Shown: in pieces, positions 6,080 through 10,563 of the stretch
Layout of the letters: each line of letters begins with the position of its first letter
Numbering within the stretch: the first letter of the stretch is position 1
Assembly (NCBI GenBank): GCA_002413075.1
Contig: DHWG01000105.1
Location: 1 to 10,563, forward strand
Direction: 5' to 3'
Length of the DNA: 10,563 nucleotides
Source: Desulfosporosinus sp. UBA5188
GTDB taxonomy: Bacteria; Bacillota; Desulfitobacteriia; Desulfitobacteriales; Desulfitobacteriaceae
Notes under the pieces: model-generated
Told to the model about the DNA's origin: nothing
Databases searched by the model: none
What the model saw: the letters and a program-made list of their open reading frames with translations, nothing else
Program-made: the position numbers and the translations under genes

Positions 6080-7822
6080 CTAGATTTTCTTTCTTCCCGT
6101 ATAGCTGGTATGCAGCAATTGATGCGCTTTCTTTCCGTATGGTTCACCCAAATAGTCTTTATACAGGCCTAAGATCGCCAGATTTTGGTGTGATTTGCGC
6201 AAGGGTTTGGCGCGATCTTCGCGGTAAATGGCGTCAGCACGAGCGGCAACAATTTCCATGTTTCCATGGTGATAGGGTTGTCCGCCGCCCCCAATACATC
6301 CACCCGGACAAGCCATAATCTCAATGACATCATAATTAATTTCCCCAGCTTGTATTTTTTCCAGAACAGTACGGGCATTACCCAAGCCATGGATGACTGC
6401 AATCCGATAATCTCGTCCAGCAATCGGAATGACCGCTTCCTTAATCCCATTCATTCCCCGGAGAGCCTCAAACTCCACTTTCTCCAGAGTTTCACCGGTT
6501 AGTACCTCATAGGCCGTACGCAAAGCCGCCTCGAGGACGCCACCTGTTGCTCCGAAAATCACGGCAGCTCCTGTCGATTCCCCTAAGGGATGATCAAACT
6601 CTTGGTCTTTGAGATGATCAAAATGGATGCTGGCTTCTCGGATCATGCGAGCAAGTTCTCGTGTGGAAATAACGATGTCCACATCCGCGATTTCTCCACT
6701 TTGCGCAAGCTCAGGCCGGGCCGCTTCGTATTTTTTGGCGACACAGGGCATGACAGAAACAACGGTAATGGTTTTGGGATCAATCCCCAACGTTTTAGCA
6801 TAATAGCTTTTGATGAGGACCCCTAACATTTCATGGGGTGATTTGCAGGTTGAAGGAATGTCTAAGAGATCTGGAAATTGATGCTCAAAAAATTTAACCC
6901 AAGCAGGACAGCAACTCGTGAGAAGAGGTAGCCGACCGCCATGTTGTATGCGGTGAACAAGCTCTGTTGCTTCCTCCATTATGGTCAAGTCAGCCGCAAA
7001 ATCGGTATCAAAGACGCGGTCAAAACCAAGCCTCCGAAGAGCCGCCACCATTTTTCCTGTGACAATTGTCCCAGGTTCTAAACCGAATCCTTCCCCTAGA
7101 GCGACCCGTACGGCGGGTGCTGTTTGTACGACGACAAATTGGTTGGGATCGTTAAGAGCTTTCCAAACTTTGTCGACTTGATCCAGTTCGGTCAATGCGC
7201 CGGTGGGACATACGGCAATACATTGTCCACAGAACGTGCAAGCGGTTTTGCTCAGAGGTAAATCAAAGGCGGTTTTAACCACTGTCTCAAAACCACGCCC
7301 TACTGCTGAGTATACGCCCACTGTCTGAACATCATTACACATAGTCTCACAACGTCGGCAGCGAATACATTTGTTAGGATCTCGGACGATGGAGAAACTC
7401 GAGTGATCAATTTCAAACTCTGATTCTACCCCTTCATAGCCGATAGCCCGAACGCCTAATTCCGCAGCGAGAGATCTGAGCTCACAGTCCATGTTTTTAG
7501 CACAGGTTAAACAAGATTTCGGGTGGTCAGATAGTAGAAGTTCAACCATGGTTCGTCTGGCCTGGATGGCTCGTAGAGAATCAGTTTTAACCACCATACC
7601 ACTTGCTACTGGCGTTGAACACGATGAAGCAAGATTACGTCGACCCTCGACTTCGACCATACACACTCGACAAGAAGCGATATTATTATTATAATGCATT
7701 TCGTTCAGTTTTAGATAACATAGGGTCGGAATGTCGATATCGACGGTCCGTGCTGCATCTAAGATGGTCATTCCCTCTGGAACTTTAAGGGATATGTCAT
7801 TGATCGTTAGCTGTATATCCAT
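6080..7822 (-). CDS. hydA: HydA, catalytic subunit of [FeFe]-hydrogenase
   Basis: A 580-residue iron hydrogenase catalysing 2H+ + 2e- <-> H2 in the cytoplasm. In order: an N-terminal [2Fe-2S] domain with C35, C51, C54 and C68; a His-Cys [4Fe-4S] site with H100, C104, C107 and C113; a 2x[4Fe-4S] ferredoxin domain with C152/C155/C158/C162 and C195/C198/C201/C205; and the H-cluster domain. The H-cluster motifs are complete: L1 TSCCPAW (302-308; C304 is the proton-relay cysteine, C305 a ligand), L2 MPCVAKKYE (358-366; ligand C360, plus K363 and E366), and L3 EIMACPGGCIGGGGQP (501-516; ligands C505 and C509). The C-terminus (LGLYKDYLGEP to HQLLHTSY) is the small-subunit-like tail seen in monomer-type and trimeric enzymes. 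There is no additional C-terminal cluster domain. The ATG at 7822 has a strong AAAGGAGG site. The L2 residue after the ligand is Val rather than the common Thr. Confidence 0.97.
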   Translation of the reverse strand: MDIQLTINDISLKVPEGMTILDAARTVDIDIPTLCYLKLNEMHYNNNIASCRVCMVEVEGRRNLASSCSTPVASGMVVKTDSLRAIQARRTMVELLLSDHPKSCLTCAKNMDCELRSLAAELGVRAIGYEGVESEFEIDHSSFSIVRDPNKCIRCRRCETMCNDVQTVGVYSAVGRGFETVVKTAFDLPLSKTACTFCGQCIAVCPTGALTELDQVDKVWKALNDPNQFVVVQTAPAVRVALGEGFGLEPGTIVTGKMVAALRRLGFDRVFDTDFAADLTIMEEATELVHRIQHGGRLPLLTSCCPAWVKFFEHQFPDLLDIPSTCKSPHEMLGVLIKSYYAKTLGIDPKTITVVSVMPCVAKKYEAARPELAQSGEIADVDIVISTRELARMIREASIHFDHLKDQEFDHPLGESTGAAVIFGATGGVLEAALRTAYEVLTGETLEKVEFEALRGMNGIKEAVIPIAGRDYRIAVIHGLGNARTVLEKIQAGEINYDVIEIMACPGGCIGGGGQPYHHGNMEIVAARADAIYREDRAKPLRKSHQNLAILGLYKDYLGEPYGKKAHQLLHTSYTGRKKI

Positions 7823-7846
7823 ATGGAGTCCTCCTTTAGGGGTACC

Positions 7847-9733
7847 TTAATGGTGGTTAATGGCGCCGATAACACGGCATTGTTCCATGCAGGCCCCACA
7901 TTTTAGGCAACGTTCTTGGTCGATAACGTGGATCTTCTTGAGTGATCCAGTAATGCAATTCATCGGGCATTTCTTAACGCAAAGGGTACACCCTACGCAT
8001 TTATCGGTAATTTCATATCTCAGTAAGCTCTTACAGACGCCGGCAGGACAGGTTTTATCAACGATATGAGCAATGTATTCATCGCGGAAATACTTCAGGG
8101 TAGAAAGGATCGGATTGGGGGCACTCTGCCCCAGCCCGCAGAGAGCCGTATCCTTGATGATATGGCACAGTTTCTCCATTTTATCCAGGTCCTCTAACGT
8201 CCCAGTGCCCTCCGTGATCTTCGTCAAGATTTCATGCAGGCGTTTGGTACCGACCCGGCAGGCTGTGCAACGTCCACAGGATTCGTCCATCGTAAACTCT
8301 TGGAAAAACTTGGCGATATTGACCATGCAATCCTCTTCGTCCAACACGATCAGTCCTCCAGAGCCCATCATGGAACCAATGGCGGTCAGGGACTCATAAT
8401 CAATCGGTGTGTCTAAATACTTCGTTGGAATGCATCCACCAGAAGGGCCTCCGGTTTGGGCCGCCTTGAACGTTTTATGTTGCTTAATTCCTCCGCCAAT
8501 GTCAAAGATTATTTTTCGAAGCGTTGTCCCCATGGGAACTTCTACAAGCCCGACATTGTTGACTTTGCCGGCTAAAGCAAAGACTTTTGTTCCTTTGCTC
8601 TTTTCTGTCCCAATTGAGGAGAACCACTCGGCCCCCTTCAAAATAATAGGGGGAATATTGGCCAACGTTTCCACATTGTTGACACACGTTGGTTTACCCC
8701 ACAGCCCTTTTTGGGCAGGGAATGGAGGTTTTACCGAAGGCTCACCCCTGGTCCCCTCGATGGAATGGATCAGCGCCGTCTCTTCACCGCAGACAAAGGC
8801 CCCGGCACCGTATTTAAGTTGAATGTCAAAGTTCAGATCACTACCTAAAATGGCAGTTCCTAGTAACCCATATTCCCGGGCTTGCGCTATGGCAACTTGT
8901 AAACGGTGAATGGCTGCGGGGTACTCTGCGCGGACATAGATAAATCCTTCGGAAGCTCCAATTGCCGCACCTGCAATAAGCATTGCTTCAAGAACACTAT
9001 GGGGATCGCCTTCTAAGACGGAACGATCCATAAAAGCCCCCGGATCCCCTTCATCGGCATTACATATGATATAACGTTGATCCGCCTGACTCCTACGCGT
9101 AAATTCCCATTTTGTGCCTGTTGGAAAGCCAGCACCACCACGTCCTCGCAGGCCACTTTCTTTAAGAACGTCAATAACCTCCAGCGGCGTCATGCGGAAA
9201 AGAACTTTAGCTAAGGCTTGATAACCATCAGCGGCAATGTATTCTAAAATATTTTCTGGAGCAATATAGCCCACGTTTCGTAAAGCAATGCGAAGTTGTC
9301 CATCATAAAAGGGCAGGTTGGTCGAAAAACGTTCTCGAGTGTTTGGATCCATATAGAGAAGACGCTCTACCTGATTTCCCTGAATGAAGTGTTCTTCAAC
9401 GATGGTTGGAACGTCTTCAGCGGAAACCTCACAATAGGTTGCGTTATCGGGGTGAATCTCGATCATCGGACCCTTTTCGCAAAAACCAAAACAGCCAGGT
9501 TGAAAAACTTTCACCTGCTCCGATAATCCCAGGCGCTCGAGTTCTTCTTCCAAAAGTTCAGCAATTCTTGGACTACCTGAAGAATGACAACCAGGTCCTC
9601 CGCAAACCATAACGTGTCTTACAAGGCCTTGAGCGTTTTTAGTGCTAACAGAGTCAGCAACACGGCGTGTTTCAATGAGCTTGAGGCTTTGAGCTTTTAA
9701 GGCATTCAAAGCATCAGTATTTTCAAGTTTCAT
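7847..9733 (-). CDS. hydB: HydB, NuoF-like NADH/FMN subunit of trimeric [FeFe]-hydrogenase
   Basis: A 628-residue flavoprotein that exchanges electrons with NAD(H) and, in characterised HydABC enzymes, is where bifurcation between NADH and ferredoxin is thought to occur. Domains in order: an N-terminal thioredoxin-like [2Fe-2S] domain with C44, C49, C81 and C85; a NuoF core from about residue 150, with the FMN/NADH glycine-rich loop GLRGRGGAGFPTGTKW (194-209) and the CGEETALIHSIEG segment (315-327); an N3-type [4Fe-4S] site with C486, C489, C492 and C532; a CPAGVC element (562-567); and a C-terminal 2x[4Fe-4S] ferredoxin domain with C579/C582/C585/C589 and C609/C612/C615/C619. This architecture and length match HydB rather than plain NuoF (about 430 residues, no extra domains). 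The ATG at 9733 has a purine-rich GGAAGG site upstream. hydA begins 24 bases after its stop. Confidence 0.95.
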   Translation of the reverse strand: MKLENTDALNALKAQSLKLIETRRVADSVSTKNAQGLVRHVMVCGGPGCHSSGSPRIAELLEEELERLGLSEQVKVFQPGCFGFCEKGPMIEIHPDNATYCEVSAEDVPTIVEEHFIQGNQVERLLYMDPNTRERFSTNLPFYDGQLRIALRNVGYIAPENILEYIAADGYQALAKVLFRMTPLEVIDVLKESGLRGRGGAGFPTGTKWEFTRRSQADQRYIICNADEGDPGAFMDRSVLEGDPHSVLEAMLIAGAAIGASEGFIYVRAEYPAAIHRLQVAIAQAREYGLLGTAILGSDLNFDIQLKYGAGAFVCGEETALIHSIEGTRGEPSVKPPFPAQKGLWGKPTCVNNVETLANIPPIILKGAEWFSSIGTEKSKGTKVFALAGKVNNVGLVEVPMGTTLRKIIFDIGGGIKQHKTFKAAQTGGPSGGCIPTKYLDTPIDYESLTAIGSMMGSGGLIVLDEEDCMVNIAKFFQEFTMDESCGRCTACRVGTKRLHEILTKITEGTGTLEDLDKMEKLCHIIKDTALCGLGQSAPNPILSTLKYFRDEYIAHIVDKTCPAGVCKSLLRYEITDKCVGCTLCVKKCPMNCITGSLKKIHVIDQERCLKCGACMEQCRVIGAINHH

Positions 9734-9756
9734 ATGGCTTTTCCCTTCCTTCGATG

Positions 9757-9789
9757 ACGCTTCTTACACACTCGTGTACTTGCAAGCGT
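9757..9789 (-). other. Intercistronic hairpin between hydC and hydB
   Basis: In the minus-strand RNA, a 6-bp outer stem (ACGCTT/AAGCGT) and a 5-bp inner stem (TACAC/GTGTA, loop GAGT) are joined by an asymmetric internal loop. It fills most of the 68-base hydC-hydB gap and has no T-run, so it is not a terminator. A role in mRNA stability or processing, to set subunit ratios, is possible but unproven. Confidence 0.4.
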
Positions 9790-9801
9790 TGATTTTTCCA
9801 G

Positions 9802-10290
9802 TTAACTTTCGGGGCGGTACTTTGCCAGGACCTCATTAATTTCCTGTGCCTCGTGCATCCGTCCATGGACTTTGCCATCAACGATCATGACAGGGGCAAG
9901 GCCACAGGCTCCAACACAGCGCAGAGTTTCTAAAGTAAAGAGATTATCTGGAGTGGTTTCTCCAGCTTTAATTTTCAATTGATTTTCAAGTTCGTCTTTT
10001 AATTTATCACCACCGCGTACAAAACAGGCAGTGCCCATACATACATTAACAACGTGTTCTCCTCTGGGTATCATGGTGAAGAATGAGTAGAAACTCACAA
10101 CACCGTAGACTTTCGCAGAAGGTATATCAAGTTTCTGCGCAATATGCCACTGTACATTATCTGGCAGATATCCATATATTTCTTGGGCATAATGTAAAAT
10201 TCCAATCAGGTTTTCTTTTTTGAAGGGTAAGCTGTCAATATAGTCATCCAGCTTTTGAGCGAACTCATTGGTCGAAGCGGTGTCACACAT
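9802..10290 (-). CDS. hydC: HydC, NuoE-like [2Fe-2S] subunit of trimeric [FeFe]-hydrogenase
   Basis: A 162-residue thioredoxin-like [2Fe-2S] protein of the NuoE/24-kDa family. It is the small electron-transfer subunit that docks on the flavin subunit HydB in the cytoplasmic HydABC complex. The four cluster cysteines are visible as C84 and C89 (in VCMGTACFVRGG) and C125 and C129 (in LRCVGACGLAP), the family's usual C-x4-C...C-x3-C pattern. The N-terminal part (about residues 10-75) is the helical NuoE region, including YGVVSFYSFF. The length is normal for the family (about 160). The ATG at 10290 is preceded by AAAGGAGG with a 6-base gap, so the start is secure. It is the first gene of hydCBA, 68 bases ahead of hydB, behind a long leader. 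The absence of other complex I genes and the adjacent H-cluster subunit argue against a respiratory complex I origin. Confidence 0.95.
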   Translation of the reverse strand: MCDTASTNEFAQKLDDYIDSLPFKKENLIGILHYAQEIYGYLPDNVQWHIAQKLDIPSAKVYGVVSFYSFFTMIPRGEHVVNVCMGTACFVRGGDKLKDELENQLKIKAGETTPDNLFTLETLRCVGACGLAPVMIVDGKVHGRMHEAQEINEVLAKYRPES

Positions 10291-10321
10291 GAAAATCCTC
10301 CTTTAATTACGTAAGATTTAG

Positions 10322-10402
10322 GCTACGTTTGCACCTCCTCGTAGGGCTGCTTTATGGGACAAGTTCGTCCTTGTCTATCCTCTACCGCGTAGCATCCATA
10401 GA
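10322..10402 (-). promoter_or_regulatory. Structured 5' leader of hydC with alternative pairings
   Basis: The minus-strand leader can form a hairpin with TCTAT/ATAGA outside and CTAC/GTAG inside (10402-10374), and a GACAAG-GACGAA-CTTGTC hairpin (10375-10358). The segment CGTAGC (10327-10322) can pair with GCTACG (10393-10388), closing the whole region. It can instead pair through CGTAG with CTACG in CCTACG (10345-10340), enclosing a Shine-Dalgarno-like AGGAGGTG (10339-10332) that has no usable start codon behind it. I could not match this to a riboswitch class I know. Pairings were found by eye, without energy calculation or alignment. Confidence 0.35.
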
Positions 10403-10445
10403 TTTAGTTTATCGTTCATAGCCCGGACTGTCGTGTTTATGAACA

Positions 10446-10485
10446 TAAATAAAGTATTTAGTGAATAAAGAAAATACTTTATTTA
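10446..10485. repeat. 14-bp perfect inverted repeat in the hydC promoter region
   Basis: The arms TAAATAAAGTATTT (10446-10459) and AAATACTTTATTTA (10472-10485) are exact reverse complements separated by 12 bases. They straddle the candidate -10 box, so the repeat could be an operator. A second, smaller inverted repeat TTTATG-aa-CATAAA abuts it at 10436-10449. I do not recognise a known operator: it does not fit Rex (TTGTTAA...TTAACAA) or CRP/FNR-type sites. As RNA it would form a hairpin only if transcription begins further upstream. Confidence 0.6.
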
Positions 10486-10492
10486 ATGTGAA
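10464..10492 (-). promoter_or_regulatory. Candidate sigma-A promoter of hydCBA
   Basis: On the minus strand, TTCACA (10492-10487, five of six matches to TTGACA) is separated by 17 bases from TTTATT (10469-10464, four of six matches to TATAAT). This would start transcription near 10457 and leave a leader of about 165 bases before hydC. The surrounding DNA is very AT-rich, so chance matches are likely. The support is the correct spacing and its position between the upstream terminator and the structured leader. Confidence 0.3.
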
Positions 10493-10534
10493 TGTTTAGA
10501 AAAGTTAATTATAATATTTATCTAACATAATAAA

Positions 10535-10558
10535 AGAGCCCCCAAAGGGAGACTCTTA
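10535..10558 (-). terminator. Intrinsic terminator of an off-window upstream gene
   Basis: Read on the minus strand this is a 10-bp stem with a CUUU tetraloop, followed by UUUUAUUAU. Two of the pairs are G-U in the minus-strand RNA and would be A-C mismatches in a plus-strand RNA, so the element is built for minus-strand transcription. It should end a gene to the right of the window and isolate hydCBA from it. Confidence 0.75.
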
Positions 10559-10563
10559 CAACG

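Noticed and set aside
5806..6318. 170-codon plus-strand reading frame across the hydA end and TM1266 gene
   Set aside because: It runs antisense to two confident genes and through a minus-strand terminator, and its translation shows no domain.
8409..8822. 137-codon plus-strand reading frame inside hydB
   Set aside because: It is an antisense shadow of the conserved NuoF core, whose motifs leave no doubt about the coding strand.
7847..10290. NuoE/NuoF as part of respiratory complex I
   Set aside because: HydB has the extra N-terminal [2Fe-2S] and C-terminal 2x[4Fe-4S] domains, the next gene carries all three H-cluster motifs, and no membrane subunits are present.
10291..10457. Known riboswitch upstream of hydC
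   Set aside because: I could not match the conserved cores of c-di-GMP-I/II, cobalamin, SAM, glycine, Moco, fluoride, guanidine or T-box RNAs, so it is kept only as an unnamed structured leader.
229..10541. The 10-base direct repeat TAAAAGAGCC at both window edges (229-238 and 10532-10541) as island or transposon ends
   Set aside because: Both copies are arms of intrinsic terminators, where A-rich/GAGC sequences are expected. There is no transposase, integrase or target-site pattern.
1..10563. CRISPR array, tRNA or rRNA gene, insertion sequence
   Set aside because: No regularly spaced repeats, no tRNA-like cloverleaf, no rRNA sequence and no transposase were seen.

Overview
The window is one co-oriented [FeFe]-hydrogenase locus. 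Every gene I can support lies on the minus strand, so transcription runs from high to low coordinates. Protein signatures, moderate-to-low GC, strong AGGAGG-type ribosome binding sites and the gene set point to an anaerobic Firmicute. A Desulfitobacterium/Desulfosporosinus-like clostridium is my best guess, from gene style only and not from any database match.

Layout in transcription order. (1) 10563-10291: a minus-strand terminator of an off-window upstream gene, then a promoter/leader region with a 14-bp inverted repeat and a structured 5' leader. (2) hydC (NuoE-like), hydB (NuoF-like, flavin/NADH) and hydA (H-cluster catalytic subunit) form a trimeric soluble hydrogenase of the NAD(H)/ferredoxin electron-bifurcating type. 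(3) 6079-5904: an intergenic stretch holding a textbook intrinsic terminator, with an upstream segment able to compete for one of its arms. (4) A second group of five tightly packed genes: a TM1266-family small protein, hydG, an aspartate ammonia-lyase (aspA), hydF and hydE. (5) A 24-bp hairpin that ends the unit, then about 220 bases of AT-rich sequence without a gene.

How the genes work together: HydG cleaves tyrosine to make the Fe(CO)2CN synthon, HydE processes it towards a diiron core, and HydF (GTPase/scaffold) carries the precursor of the 2Fe subcluster and delivers it to HydA. Mature HydA exchanges electrons through its Fe-S chain with the HydB/HydC flavin module and, by inference, ferredoxin. 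The embedded aspartase yields ammonia and fumarate and is a candidate nitrogen source for the azadithiolate bridge. The TM1266-type protein is a constant companion of such loci but has no proven role.

All family motifs needed for activity appear intact in all eight genes. The main open points are the aspartase's place and its altered substrate-loop motif, the attenuator-like junction between the structural and maturation genes, and the hydC leader.
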